From Flavihumibacter cheonanensis (lineage in GTDB: Bacteria > Bacteroidota > Bacteroidia > Chitinophagales > Chitinophagaceae), in the NCBI RefSeq assembly GCF_022352215.1, contig NZ_JAKRWF010000001.1:1116001-1180000 (forward strand): a DNA stretch of 64,000 nucleotides, in the 5' to 3' direction. Below the pieces are notes generated by a model, which saw only the letters and a list, made by a program, of their open reading frames with translations, did not search any database and was not told the DNA's origin. The translations under genes were made by a program, and so were the position numbers. Of the stretch, positions 28,117-37,281 are shown piece by piece. Numbering within the stretch: the stretch's first letter is position 1; every line of letters starts with the position of its first letter.

Positions 28117-28704
28117 ATGAGGAAGATAGAACTGGAAATAGTGGCCCTGTCCCACAGCATTACCCAAACGCATTCCTATGCAGTGGTGCTGGGAGAAGTT
28201 AACGGATTGCGCAGATTGCCTATAGTTATTGGCGGTTTCGAAGCCCAGGCGATTGCCGTGGCCCTGGAGAAAATGCAGCCCAGTCGCCCGTTGACCCACG
28301 ACCTGATGAAAAATTTCATGAGTGCTTTTAATGTAGAGCTAACTGAAATCATCATCAGTGATCTGCAGGAAGGCATCTTTTATTCCAAGCTTGTGTGCGT
28401 AGGCGAACACGATACCGTTGAAATTGATTCCCGCACTTCAGATGCCCTGGCACTAGCGGTACGTTTTGGATGTCCTATTTATACGTATGAGAACATCCTC
28501 GAAAACGCAGGCATTCTGATGGAAGACACTTCCGGCAAAAAGAAAAAGCAGGTTTCAGCTCCGGAGAGAGAGGAATCCGCACATGAAGATCTGAAAACAC
28601 TTAGTGTGGAGGAACTTCATACCCTATTGAATGAAGTGCTGGAACAGGAAGATTATATCCGCGCTATCGCCATCCGCGATGAAATCAACAGCCGGAAAAA
28701 ATAA
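28117..28704 (+). CDS. Bifunctional nuclease family protein (DUF151) with C-terminal UVR motif
   Basis: 195-residue protein. Residues 1-135 are the DUF151/BFN domain (LGEVNGLRRLPIVIGGFEAQAIAVALE, RPLTHDLMKNFM, EIDSRTSDALALAVRFGCPIYT). After a charged linker (about 136-158) a UvrB/UvrC-type UVR motif occupies about 160-195 (LSVEELHTLLNEVLEQEDYIRAIAIRDEINSR). The UVR motif mediates coiled-coil contact between UvrB and UvrC, so the protein may bind a partner of that type. The combination is common in Bacteroidota but its cellular role is not established. It precedes ispE by 17 bases. Confidence 0.9.
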   Translation: MRKIELEIVALSHSITQTHSYAVVLGEVNGLRRLPIVIGGFEAQAIAVALEKMQPSRPLTHDLMKNFMSAFNVELTEIIISDLQEGIFYSKLVCVGEHDTVEIDSRTSDALALAVRFGCPIYTYENILENAGILMEDTSGKKKKQVSAPEREESAHEDLKTLSVEELHTLLNEVLEQEDYIRAIAIRDEINSRKK

Positions 28705-28721
28705 CTACCCAAACACCTGTT

Positions 28722-29534
28722 TTGATAGTCTTCCCGAATGCAAAAATCAATCTTGGTTTACAGATTACCGGTAAACGGGCTGATGGCTATCACAACCTTC
28801 GTACTGTCTTTTACCCCATCCAACTCTCCGATATGCTGGAAGCCGTACGAGCTGATGAATTCAGTTTTCATTCCAGCGGCTTGCCGATTAGTGGAGATCC
28901 CGAAACCAATCTTTGTATCCGGGCCTGGCAAAAACTGCAGGCAGCTTATGACCTGCCTCCCATTTCCCTCTACCTGCATAAGATTATTCCTATGGGAGCC
29001 GGACTTGGTGGTGGATCTTCAGACGGCGCTTTTACGCTGCGGTTGATCAACCAATTATTCAAGCTGGATTGTCCGGATGAGCAACTAAAAGCTTTTGCAC
29101 TCGAACTTGGTAGTGATTGTCCATTTTTCTTACTAAATCAACCAGCATATGCTGCTAGTCGAGGTGAGGAATTAACCCAGATTGAACTACCCCAACTCAA
29201 AGGCAAAACCATCCTGTTAGCCAATCCAGGTATTCATATTTCAACTGGCTGGGCCTTTAGCCAATTGGATCTGAGCAAACCCGCTCCAGCTTTTCCCGAC
29301 CTTTCAGCTCTTCCCCTGGATCAATGGAAGGATATCCTGCTAAATGATTTCGAACCCGTAGTTTTCAACGCCCATCCGGAGATTGCATCCATCCGGGAGA
29401 GGTTTTATGCCATGGGGGCGACCTATGCTGCTATGACCGGTACCGGTTCTACAGTCTATGGAATTTTTGATACTGCTCCGGCTGACTGGAAAGAGCAATT
29501 TCCCTCGCACTACACCCTTTTGGAATCAAAATAA
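28722..29534 (+). CDS. ispE: 4-diphosphocytidyl-2-C-methyl-D-erythritol kinase
   Basis: GHMP kinase of the non-mevalonate isoprenoid pathway; phosphorylates CDP-methylerythritol at the 2-position. The 270-residue length is normal. Motifs: PNAKINLGL (residues 5-13) near the start, [13 protein letters not shown], the ATP-binding glycine-rich loop [13 protein letters not shown] (91-103) and the C-terminal [12 protein letters not shown]. The start is a TTG at 28722: no in-frame ATG exists before the conserved N-terminal PNAKIN motif, and the homologous N terminus begins exactly here. It lies 17 bases behind the DUF151 gene, likely co-transcribed. Confidence 0.95.
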   Translation: MIVFPNAKINLGLQITGKRADGYHNLRTVFYPIQLSDMLEAVRADEFSFHSSGLPISGDPETNLCIRAWQKLQAAYDLPPISLYLHKIIPMGAGLGGGSSDGAFTLRLINQLFKLDCPDEQLKAFALELGSDCPFFLLNQPAYAASRGEELTQIELPQLKGKTILLANPGIHISTGWAFSQLDLSKPAPAFPDLSALPLDQWKDILLNDFEPVVFNAHPEIASIRERFYAMGATYAAMTGTGSTVYGIFDTAPADWKEQFPSHYTLLESK

Positions 29535-29698
29535 ATGGCTATCTTGCCAGTGTTCATGCGAGCTCAAAAACACATACCAGCCTTTCTGGCTTTCAACCTG
29601 GACTTCCTCAATCATTGAAGGAATTGATCGTTTTTACATGGGCGTTGTATGCCCTCTCCTTTTTAATTTTCTTACTTAACTCTTCTAATACAAGACTC

Positions 29699-30934
29699 AT
29701 GTCAGTTGCTGTAACTGCGCTGTCTGAAAAGACGCAGTATTATCTCGATTTGGAATCCAAGTATGGAGCACATAATTATCATCCCCTTCCGGTCGTATTG
29801 TCTAAAGGCTCGGGAGTATTTCTCTGGGATGTGGATGGTAATCGTTACTTTGATTTTTTGAGTGGCTATAGTGCCATTAACCAGGGACATTGCCATCCCA
29901 AAATCATTCAGGCCCTGATTGAGCAGGCGCAGGATCTCACACTCACTTCCCGGGCTTTTCATAACAACCTGCTTGGGGAATACGAACAATATATTACCCG
30001 ACTCTTTGGCTACGATAAAGTATTGCCGATGAATACCGGGGTGGAAGGTGGAGAAACGGCTATCAAACTGGCGCGCAGATGGGCTTATGTAAAAAAAGGA
30101 GTTACTGAAAACAAGGCCCGGATCATATTTGCGGAAAATAATTTCTGGGGCAGAACCCTGGCGGCAATCTCCTCTTCAACTGACCCCAGCAGTTATCACC
30201 AGTTTGGTCCCTTTATGCCCGGCTTTGACCTGGTTCCGTATAACGACCTGCCGGCATTGGAGAAAGCTTTGCAACACCCTGATGTAGCTGCCTTTATGGT
30301 TGAACCCATCCAGGGAGAAGCAGGTGTGGTAGTGCCGGAGGAAGGCTACCTGAGCAGCGTGCGCGAACTCTGTACGAAATACAATGTCCTCTTTATTGCG
30401 GATGAAATTCAAACCGGTCTTGCACGTACGGGAAAGATGCTGGCCTGTGATCATGAAAACGTACGTCCTGATATCTTGATATTAGGAAAAGCCCTGAGTG
30501 GAGGTGTACTGCCGGTAAGTGCGGTATTGGCGGATGATTTCATCATGAATAATATTCATCCGGGTGAACATGGCTCTACTTATGGCGGCAACCCGTTGGC
30601 CTGTAAGGTGGCGATGGCAGCCCTGCAGGTGCTGGAAGATGAAAAGCTGGCGGAACGTGCTGAAGAGATGGGAGCATTACTAAGGCTGGAACTGGCCAAA
30701 CTGGATTCACCCTATATTGGTACCATTCGTGGAAAAGGATTGTTGAATGCGATTGTGATCAAACATTCCAATCCGGATGCCGCCTGGCAGCTTTGCTTAC
30801 TCTTGAAAGATGCTGGTTTGCTGGCCAAGCCTACGCATGGAGATAAGATCCGATTTGCACCTCCGTTAATCATTACAAAGGAGCAGTTGCTGGAAGCTGT
30901 TGAGATTATAGGCAGCTGTCTGAAACAACTATAA
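29699..30934 (+). CDS. rocD: Ornithine--oxo-acid transaminase
   Basis: PLP-dependent class-III aminotransferase that converts ornithine and 2-oxoglutarate to glutamate-5-semialdehyde and glutamate. 411 residues from the ATG at 29699; the frame is open 84 bases further upstream, but the family N terminus (TEKTQ..LE.KYGAHNY-like) matches the later start. Signatures: [59 protein letters not shown], and the PLP lysine in [15 protein letters not shown] (about Lys264). [11 protein letters not shown] closes the active site. Followed by a strong terminator, so it is a monocistronic or last gene. Confidence 0.95.
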   Translation: MSVAVTALSEKTQYYLDLESKYGAHNYHPLPVVLSKGSGVFLWDVDGNRYFDFLSGYSAINQGHCHPKIIQALIEQAQDLTLTSRAFHNNLLGEYEQYITRLFGYDKVLPMNTGVEGGETAIKLARRWAYVKKGVTENKARIIFAENNFWGRTLAAISSSTDPSSYHQFGPFMPGFDLVPYNDLPALEKALQHPDVAAFMVEPIQGEAGVVVPEEGYLSSVRELCTKYNVLFIADEIQTGLARTGKMLACDHENVRPDILILGKALSGGVLPVSAVLADDFIMNNIHPGEHGSTYGGNPLACKVAMAALQVLEDEKLAERAEEMGALLRLELAKLDSPYIGTIRGKGLLNAIVIKHSNPDAAWQLCLLLKDAGLLAKPTHGDKIRFAPPLIITKEQLLEAVEIIGSCLKQL

Positions 30935-30946
30935 AACTTAATTAAG

Positions 30947-30973
30947 AAAAGCCCTTCGGGGCTTTTATTTTTT
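30947..30973. terminator. Terminator with TTCG tetraloop after rocD
   Basis: AAAAGCCC and GGGCTTTT form an 8-bp stem closed by a TTCG tetraloop, followed by ATTTTTT. It lies between convergent genes and overlaps the stop of the membrane-protein gene on the other strand, so it can serve both. Confidence 0.9.
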
Positions 30974-31354
30974 GGCGATAGCCTGGTTGGGCAGGAAGGA
31001 CATCACCAATTGCAGCAAGGCGGCAATAATGTAAATGAAAAAGGCTGGTTGCCGGTCGGGACAATCACCAGCATGACAAGTGCTCAGCAAAATAAAGTTC
31101 CGAAACGCCCAGGCCAGGTTAAAGCCGGAAAAAAACAGGTTGGCTCTCTTTGCCCAGATCCTCGGAATCAGGAAAAGCAAAATTGCTATGGAGCTCATCA
31201 CCACATTTACGAGGCCGGGTTTCCCATAACGTGTACCCTCCGTCGCAAATCCTGAAATGGTAATGGCTGTATCAGGAATCTTAATCCAGGTAATAAAACA
31301 ACTGGCAATTACCACCGCTGCTAATAAGGCTCCAATCTGATTTGCGTATTTCAT
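30965..31354 (-). CDS. Small membrane protein, unknown
   Basis: 129-residue protein with about four hydrophobic segments (IGALLAAVVIASCFITWI, LVNVVMSSIAILLFLI, ANLFFSGFNLAWAFRNFILL, PAFFIYIIAALLQLVMSFL). A short CHAGDCPDRQP loop between the third and fourth contains two Cys. I start at the ATG at 31354; a TTG at 31375 would overlap the Fic stop. It follows the fic gene by 10 bases, so the two may be co-transcribed. No known family recognised. Confidence 0.7.
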   Translation of the reverse strand: MKYANQIGALLAAVVIASCFITWIKIPDTAITISGFATEGTRYGKPGLVNVVMSSIAILLFLIPRIWAKRANLFFSGFNLAWAFRNFILLSTCHAGDCPDRQPAFFIYIIAALLQLVMSFLPNQAIAKK

Positions 31355-31364
31355 GGATGCGAAA

Positions 31365-32144
31365 TTAGGGTACAATTAAGGATTGCGGAAGCATAAGTAG
31401 AAAGGGTATTGATTTTTCATACTGCAACTCTCCATAATACAATCCCAATCTTGAAAGGTTCTTATAATAATTAGATACATTTTTATAGTAAAATTTCTCT
31501 GATTGAATGTACCAGGCTCTCTCTCCCAATTTTTCAGCTAAAAACCATTTTTCCAATAACCGAGCCATTCGGCCATTCCCATCGCTAAAAGGATGAATAT
31601 TTACAAATACCAAATGGATAAATGCCGCATAGTAAAATAGATCTTCTATAGTTAATTCCAGTTGGAGCAGCTGTTCAATTTCATCCCACAACGTTCCATA
31701 TTGCTCCTTTACTATGGTTAAAGGCGCTGCTTCGTATTGAATTCTACCAGTTGCATGCTCCATTACAAGCATTTCTGTTTTCCGAATGGATGCACGCTGG
31801 TTTTCTGGTAACAAATGCGCAGAAACAAGTCTGTGTGTTTGTAAAAAATTGGCAGGGTTTAATTTGTTTTCTTTAGCAAACAGGTATGCATTGTATAAAT
31901 CATTTGGCTTCTCAGTCAATTCAGGCAGATATTCAATATTCAACATTTTGTGCTTCACAAAACTATCCACCTCCAGCTGCTCACCTTCAATTCTTGAAGA
32001 AGACATTACTGAAACAGAAGTATAAAAGGTAAAACTGTGTGGCTCCAGTTGCAATTGCTCAATAGCAGCAAATTCCTTCTGAATATCTATTGTAAGGTTA
32101 GATTTCCATAGTTTAAAATATTCCGATTTTATCAGGTTTGCCAT
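31365..32144 (-). CDS. Fic family protein with N-terminal inhibitory motif
   Basis: Fic (filamentation induced by cAMP) enzyme of 259 residues; most such enzymes transfer AMP from ATP to a Ser, Thr or Tyr of a target protein. The active-site motif HPFSDGNGR is intact at 184-192. An inhibitory helix motif of the form S-x3-E-G is visible at Ser49-Glu53-Gly54 (SSRIEG), which in class-II Fic proteins blocks productive ATP binding. Regulation is therefore probably built in, and no separate antitoxin gene is adjacent. Residues 75-120 form the usual Fic N-terminal helices. The target is unknown. The small membrane protein downstream starts 10 bases later. Confidence 0.92.
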   Translation of the reverse strand: MANLIKSEYFKLWKSNLTIDIQKEFAAIEQLQLEPHSFTFYTSVSVMSSSRIEGEQLEVDSFVKHKMLNIEYLPELTEKPNDLYNAYLFAKENKLNPANFLQTHRLVSAHLLPENQRASIRKTEMLVMEHATGRIQYEAAPLTIVKEQYGTLWDEIEQLLQLELTIEDLFYYAAFIHLVFVNIHPFSDGNGRMARLLEKWFLAEKLGERAWYIQSEKFYYKNVSNYYKNLSRLGLYYGELQYEKSIPFLLMLPQSLIVP

Positions 32145-32283
32145 GCTGCAATTGCTTATTACGCCGGCTTAAAAATAGGGCTTTCTTCTGTAGAACTTAT
32201 TCTACCAACTCCTTTATCCTCCAATTGCTATACCAACACATATTAACTTTATTAATATTTTAATAACCACCAGCTGCTTTTCT

Positions 32284-33072
32284 ATGAAATTCTTGTTTTC
32301 GCTACTTGCTTTATTCCTGTTTAGCTCAGCTACTGATGCCCAAGAACAACCCTCCTCCGAGGCAGAAGAACTCGCCAAGAAATTAGCCAACCCGGTTGCC
32401 AATCTGATTTCAGTCCCCATTCAAACCAATACCGATTTTGGAGCTGGCACCAACAATGGTTCCCGTATGGTGATTAATGTGCAACCGGTTATTCCCTTCT
32501 CCGTTTCTAAAAACCTTAATCTTATCACCCGCTGGATTGTTCCGGTTACTACTCAACACAATTATACCGGGCCCTCTTCCCAACAAACCGGAATTGGTGA
32601 CGCCGTGATAAGTGGATTTCTGAGTCCCAAAAATAGTAAACTCACCTGGGGCGCCGGTCCGGTTATAGTAGTACCGATGGCTACCAATCAATTTCTGGGA
32701 TCAAAAAAATGGGCGATTGGTCCAACTTTGGTTGCTCTTTCCCAAAAGAATGGATGGACCTATGGCGGACTTGTCAACCATCTTGTTTCTATCGCAGGAG
32801 ATAAGAACAGGTCTGCTATCAATGCTACCTTCCTTAACCCTTTCCTGACCTATAACTGGAAAAGCGGGGCCGGTATTGCTGCCAGCTTTGAGTACACCCG
32901 CGATTGGGAAAATGATATCAATGCTATTGTGTTTGTTCCCACCGCCAGTGCTGTTACAAAGTTTGGCAGCCAGACTGTGAGCCTTGGTATTGGTCCCCGA
33001 ATACATCTTAGTCCTGATAACAAACCTGATTTTGGTATACGCGCAGGCATCTCACTCATTTTCCCGAAATAA
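32284..33072 (+). CDS. Outer-membrane transporter-like protein (neuromedin-U-annotated family)
   Basis: 262-residue exported protein with signal peptide 1-20 (ends TDAQ). The pattern NPVANLISVPIQTNTDFG, then NVQPVIPFSVSKNLNLITRWIVPV, IGDAVISGFLSP and WGAGPVIVVPMAT is characteristic of a family of outer-membrane beta-barrel proteins commonly annotated as transporter or neuromedin U. Alternating hydrophobic residues and the final aromatic segment (GIRAGISLIFPK) fit a barrel. The cargo is unknown. It precedes a second small exported protein by 6 bases and then the amidohydrolase pair, so the four may form one transcript. Confidence 0.75.
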   Translation: MKFLFSLLALFLFSSATDAQEQPSSEAEELAKKLANPVANLISVPIQTNTDFGAGTNNGSRMVINVQPVIPFSVSKNLNLITRWIVPVTTQHNYTGPSSQQTGIGDAVISGFLSPKNSKLTWGAGPVIVVPMATNQFLGSKKWAIGPTLVALSQKNGWTYGGLVNHLVSIAGDKNRSAINATFLNPFLTYNWKSGAGIAASFEYTRDWENDINAIVFVPTASAVTKFGSQTVSLGIGPRIHLSPDNKPDFGIRAGISLIFPK

Positions 33073-33078
33073 CCGGCT

Positions 33079-33597
33079 ATGCGATCACAACTGATTTATG
33101 TACTACTACTCTATAGTTGCTTTGCCAAAGCTCAGCAAAATCGTTTCACTCTTGGCCTGGGTCATACACATGTATCCCAGGGAAAAATTGACAATGATAC
33201 GAAGTGGCTGGCACTGGCTTCCTGGTCGCTGAACTATGATTACTGGATCAATTCCAAATGGGCCATCGGATTACAAAATGATATCATCCTTGAATCCTTT
33301 GTCATTAACAATTCAAAAAATAAGGAAATCGAAAGGAATTATCCCTGGGCCATTGTGCCTGTTGTTCTCTACAAACCCGGTAAGCATTTTTCTTTTCTTG
33401 CAGGTATTGGAACAGAAACATCCCACGGACATACAAGTCTTTGGTTAACGCGACTTGGTATTGAATATGGGTATCACCTTCCCAAAAATTGGGAATTAGG
33501 AGCAGCCTGTGTTTGGGATAACAAATGGAACAACTACAACAGCTGGGGACTCGCCCTAACTGTCAGCAAAATTTTGTCTCGTAATACATCACATTAA
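33079..33597 (+). CDS. Exported protein, probable small outer-membrane beta-barrel
   Basis: 172-residue protein with a signal peptide ending in FAKA (about residue 18). Regular alternating polar/hydrophobic strands with many aromatic ends (FTLGLGHTHVSQG, WSLNYDYWINSKWAIGLQNDI, FSFLAGIGTETS, LGIEYGYHLPKNWELGAACVW) suggest an eight-strand barrel. No catalytic motif. It begins 6 bases after the neuromedin-U-like gene and is 12 bases before the amidohydrolase lipoprotein. Family not recognised; function unknown. Confidence 0.65.
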   Translation: MRSQLIYVLLLYSCFAKAQQNRFTLGLGHTHVSQGKIDNDTKWLALASWSLNYDYWINSKWAIGLQNDIILESFVINNSKNKEIERNYPWAIVPVVLYKPGKHFSFLAGIGTETSHGHTSLWLTRLGIEYGYHLPKNWELGAACVWDNKWNNYNSWGLALTVSKILSRNTSH

Positions 33598-33609
33598 CTA
33601 TCAGTAATC

Positions 33610-35328
33610 ATGAAACTAACCATCTTCATTTTTTCCCTGCTGCTCTTTGCAAGTTGCAGTGAACGGGTAAATAAAGAAGCCTCCAGTACATCTTCCGATG
33701 CTATCTATTTTGGTGGCGATATTCTAACCATGGAAGGCGATAGCGCCCAATACGCAGAAGCTGTTTTAATTCGCGATGGCAAAATACTCTTCGTAGGCCC
33801 AAAGGAAGAAGCCATCAACACCGCTGGCGAAAACCCCGAACTGATTGACCTAAAAGGACAAACCCTGCTACCCGGATTTATCGATGCGCATGGGCATCTT
33901 TGGATGTCGGGTATTCAGGCAATTGCCGCCAACCTGCTGCCAGCCCCGGATGGCAAAGGAAATGATATCGCCAGCTTAATCGAAATCACGAATCAATGGA
34001 AAGCAACCAACACCGATGTAATAAATAAAACCGGTTGGATTTTAGGTTTCGGTTACGATGAAGCCCAACTCAAAGAACAACGTCATCCTACAGCTGCTGA
34101 TCTCGACAAAATTTCCAAAGACACCCCGGTGCTATTTCTGCACCAATCAGGACACCTGGCGGCTGTTAACACAAAAGGACTTGAAATTTCAGGTATAACT
34201 GCTGCTACCCAGGACCCCAAAGGCGGGGTTATTCAACGTCTCAAAGGCAGCCAGCAACCCAGTGGTGTGCTGGAAGAAACTGCTTTGTTTGCTCCTGCTA
34301 TGGATCTCCTGAAAAAAGTAGACGACAAAGGCAATGAGGCACTAATACAAGCCGGACAAAAATCCTATGCCCGCTATGGTTTTACGACTGCCCAGGAAGG
34401 TCGCGCTACCAGTGTAGTTTGTGATGCCTACAAACGCATGAGTGAAGCCGGAACATTACTCATGGATGTTTATGCCTATCCCGATATTCAAATGGGACTC
34501 GACTATATGAAAACCAATGGCGTGCAATCCGATTATAAAAATCATTTCAGAATAGCTGGAGTGAAATTAAGTCTGGATGGCTCTCCTTCCGGCAAAACGG
34601 CTTATTTGACCAAACCATACAAAGTGCCTCCGCCCGGTATGAAAAAAGATTACAGGGGTTACCCGGCTATTCCGGATACAGCTGTAATCAATAACCTCGT
34701 GGAAGAAGCATTTAAAAACAATTGGCAAATTATTACCCATTGCAATGGCGATGCTGCTGCTGATGCCTATATCCATGCGGTACGATTAGCTGCTGATAAA
34801 CACGGAAATGAAAACCGCCGAACTGTGATGATTCATGCACAAACCGTACGGGAAGATCAACTCGACTCAATGAAAATACTAGGCATCATTCCCTCTTTTT
34901 TCTCCATGCATACTTATTATTGGGGAGATTGGCATCGCGATGAAACCCTGGGCAAAGAACGCGCCTATCGCATTTCACCAACTGCGTCTGCCCGTAGCCG
35001 TAATATGATCTTTACTGAGCACCACGATGCGCCGGTTGCTTTCCCGGATGCGCTCAGAGTATTACATGCTACCGTTAATCGCGTGAGTCGCTCGGGTGAT
35101 ATCATTGGGCCTGATCAACGCGTATCTCCCTATATTGCCTTAAAGTCCATTACTGCCTGGGCTGCTTACCAGGGCTTCGAAGAAAATTTAAAAGGAACCA
35201 TAACCGCCGGAAAGCTGGCAGATTTTGTTATATTAGATAAGAACCCCCTGAAAATCGATCCCTTAACAATCACTGATATTTCGATCAATGCCACCATTAA
35301 GGAGGGTAAAACCATTTACAATAAGTAA
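33610..35328 (+). CDS. Amidohydrolase family 3 protein (YtcJ-like), lipoprotein
   Basis: 572-residue metal-dependent amidohydrolase. The N terminus MKLTIFIFSLLLFASC has a lipobox (Cys16), so the enzyme is membrane-anchored outside the cytoplasm. The composite N-terminal domain (AVLIRDGKILFVGPKEEA) is followed by the metal-binding GFIDAHGHLW. Later elements are FGYDEAQL, the THCNGDAAADAYIHA block, MIHAQTV and the C-terminal ITAGKLADFVILDKNPL. YtcJ-like enzymes hydrolyse amides or N-acyl groups; the substrate here is unknown. The next amidohydrolase gene starts 2 bases after this stop, so they are co-transcribed. Confidence 0.9.
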   Translation: MKLTIFIFSLLLFASCSERVNKEASSTSSDAIYFGGDILTMEGDSAQYAEAVLIRDGKILFVGPKEEAINTAGENPELIDLKGQTLLPGFIDAHGHLWMSGIQAIAANLLPAPDGKGNDIASLIEITNQWKATNTDVINKTGWILGFGYDEAQLKEQRHPTAADLDKISKDTPVLFLHQSGHLAAVNTKGLEISGITAATQDPKGGVIQRLKGSQQPSGVLEETALFAPAMDLLKKVDDKGNEALIQAGQKSYARYGFTTAQEGRATSVVCDAYKRMSEAGTLLMDVYAYPDIQMGLDYMKTNGVQSDYKNHFRIAGVKLSLDGSPSGKTAYLTKPYKVPPPGMKKDYRGYPAIPDTAVINNLVEEAFKNNWQIITHCNGDAAADAYIHAVRLAADKHGNENRRTVMIHAQTVREDQLDSMKILGIIPSFFSMHTYYWGDWHRDETLGKERAYRISPTASARSRNMIFTEHHDAPVAFPDALRVLHATVNRVSRSGDIIGPDQRVSPYIALKSITAWAAYQGFEENLKGTITAGKLADFVILDKNPLKIDPLTITDISINATIKEGKTIYNK

Positions 35329-35330
35329 AT

Positions 35331-36659
35331 ATGAAATTTAAGTTGTTACCGGTGTTGATTGTTTGCATGGCCTTTGCAGGCAGCACCTTCGCACAAAAAA
35401 GCATCCTGATTACCAATGTCCAAATCTTCAATGGCCGCGACAATCAAATCAGTCCTGGCAATGTATTGATTACGGGCAATCAAATCACCCGAATTTCAGA
35501 CAAACCCATTCCTGTAAACAAAAGCACCAATACATCAATCATTGATGGGAAAGGGAAATTTTTAATGCCGGGATTAATTGACGCCCATGCACATACGCTT
35601 ATGGATGCGATTCCCTTACAAGTCGGACTTACCAGCGATATCGGCTATCTGAATTTGTTTGCAGCAGCTTCAGCCGAAAAACAATTATTGCGCGGGTTTA
35701 CTTCCGTTCGGGATGTAGGCGGACCTTCCTTTAGTCTGAAACGCGCCATTGATGAAGGACTGGTAAAAGGTCCGCGTATTTATCCAAGTGGAGCAACTGT
35801 TTCACAAACAGGAGGACATGGAGATTTTGGCGGCTATACTGATGTGCCCCGGGTACCCGGACAATTATCTTATCTCGAAAGATCCGGACTTACCATTATT
35901 GCGGATGGTGCCGACCAGGTATTGATGCGTACCAGGGAATTACTTCGACAAGGAGCTACGCAAATTAAAGTGATGGCAGGTGGTGGAGTAGCATCTAATT
36001 ATGATCCCCTGGATGTAAATCAATATACAGAAGCTGAAATCAAGGCAGCTGTAAGTGCAGCAACTGCCTGGAATACCTATGTTACCGTACATGCCTATAC
36101 GCCAACGGCTATGCAGGCTGCCATCCAGGCAGGGGTAAAATGCATTGAACACGGACAACTGGCCGATGAAGCAACTGCAAAATTGATGGCAGAAAAAGGC
36201 ATCTGGTGGAGTCTCCAGCCATTTCTGGATGATGAAGATGCCATCCCTTTTCCGGAAGGGTCAGATGCACGCAAAAAACAGCTGACCATGGTACAGGGCA
36301 CCGACAATGCCTATGCGCTGGCCAAAAAATACAACATCAAAACAGCTTTCGGCACCGATTGCCTCTTTGATCCCAAACTTGCTGCCCGCCAGGGTGCGCA
36401 ACTGGCAAAAATGGTTCGCTGGTACACTCCCTTCGAAGTGTTGCGTATGGCAACTTCCAACAATGCAGAACTATTGGCACTCAGTGGTCCACGCAATCCA
36501 TATCCGTTAAAATTGGGTGTGATTGAAGAAGGCGCTTATGCGGATTTGATCCTGGTGGATGGAAATCCATTGGAAAACATTCAACTCGTCGCCGATCCGG
36601 ATAAAAAATTTCTGCTGATTATGAAAGATGGAATCATCTATAAAAACACGCTTAAATGA
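35331..36659 (+). CDS. Amidohydrolase (imidazolonepropionase-like / Xaa-Pro dipeptidase type), exported
   Basis: 442-residue exported amidohydrolase with a signal peptide 1-21 (ends TFAQ). Motifs: ILITNVQIFNGRDN, the metal site GLIDAHAHTLMD, RGFTSVRDVGGPSF, GATQIKVMAGGGVAS, the His pair in YVTVHAYTPTAMQAAIQAGVKCIEHGQLAD, and TAFGTDCLFDP with the catalytic Asp. The C-terminal GVIEEGAYADLILVDGNPLENI returns to the composite domain. Relatives cleave dipeptides or other amides. With the YtcJ-like enzyme immediately upstream it likely degrades an amide or peptide-like substrate in the periplasm in two steps; the substrate is not predictable. Confidence 0.9.
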   Translation: MKFKLLPVLIVCMAFAGSTFAQKSILITNVQIFNGRDNQISPGNVLITGNQITRISDKPIPVNKSTNTSIIDGKGKFLMPGLIDAHAHTLMDAIPLQVGLTSDIGYLNLFAAASAEKQLLRGFTSVRDVGGPSFSLKRAIDEGLVKGPRIYPSGATVSQTGGHGDFGGYTDVPRVPGQLSYLERSGLTIIADGADQVLMRTRELLRQGATQIKVMAGGGVASNYDPLDVNQYTEAEIKAAVSAATAWNTYVTVHAYTPTAMQAAIQAGVKCIEHGQLADEATAKLMAEKGIWWSLQPFLDDEDAIPFPEGSDARKKQLTMVQGTDNAYALAKKYNIKTAFGTDCLFDPKLAARQGAQLAKMVRWYTPFEVLRMATSNNAELLALSGPRNPYPLKLGVIEEGAYADLILVDGNPLENIQLVADPDKKFLLIMKDGIIYKNTLK

Positions 36660-36672
36660 TTTTTATACCGAA

Positions 36673-37281
36673 TTAAAAATTGATTTTATATAAGGTACAA
36701 AGATCTACCAATGCCTTATAACTATTGGTAGCTGTTTTTTCATAAATACGTTTCTTGAGTGTAGATACCGAATTCATTTTGATGTTGAGGGTATCAGCAA
36801 TTTGTTTGGTACCCATCCCATTTAATAAATGATGAAGAATTTGCAACTCCCTTACGGTTAGTTCCTGAAAAGGATTTGTTGCCACAACCGGCATTTCCAA
36901 ACTGGTAGAGGCACTATTTAGAAAATCTGTCAACACCCTGATCACCGTATCATTATCTGATGCTTTAGACAGAACCCCATAAATATTCAGCGACTGCAAT
37001 GCCCGGGTGTGAAGGGTCACGGGCTGCATAGAAAATAACATGATTTTTAGCGCCGGATACAATTGATTGATATTGGGTAAAATTTCCAGCGCATTGCCAT
37101 CCGCAAACAATACATCCAATAGCAGGTGCGTAAACTGCTCTTTTCTCAGTTTACTCATCACACTGGAAAGGGAATCGGCCTCGGCTAATTCTATTTCACC
37201 AATATCACCCTGGATCAGCATGCACAATCCCCTTCGGATCATTCCATGATCATCTGCTATTAATAATTTGGGTTCTGTCAC
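36673..37281 (-). CDS. LuxR/NarL-type response regulator
   Basis: 202-residue two-component response regulator. The receiver domain (about 1-120) has the acidic pair in LLIADDHG (Asp10/Asp11), the phospho-acceptor Asp56 in LLLDVLFADG and the conserved Lys in LSKASD. The C-terminal LuxR HTH covers about 140-200 (FQELTVRELQILHHLLNGMGTKQIADTLNIKMNSVSTLKKRI). The start is GTG at 37281, overlapping the kinase stop by four bases (GTGA), so translation is coupled to the kinase. Its targets are unknown; the amidohydrolase operon ends 14 bases away on the opposite strand. Confidence 0.92.
   Translation of the reverse strand: MTEPKLLIADDHGMIRRGLCMLIQGDIGEIELAEADSLSSVMSKLRKEQFTHLLLDVLFADGNALEILPNINQLYPALKIMLFSMQPVTLHTRALQSLNIYGVLSKASDNDTVIRVLTDFLNSASTSLEMPVVATNPFQELTVRELQILHHLLNGMGTKQIADTLNIKMNSVSTLKKRIYEKTATNSYKALVDLCTLYKINF

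Noticed and set aside
31365-32144. Fic protein as half of a toxin-antitoxin pair
   Set aside because: The inhibitory motif is inside the Fic protein itself, and no small antitoxin gene is adjacent.
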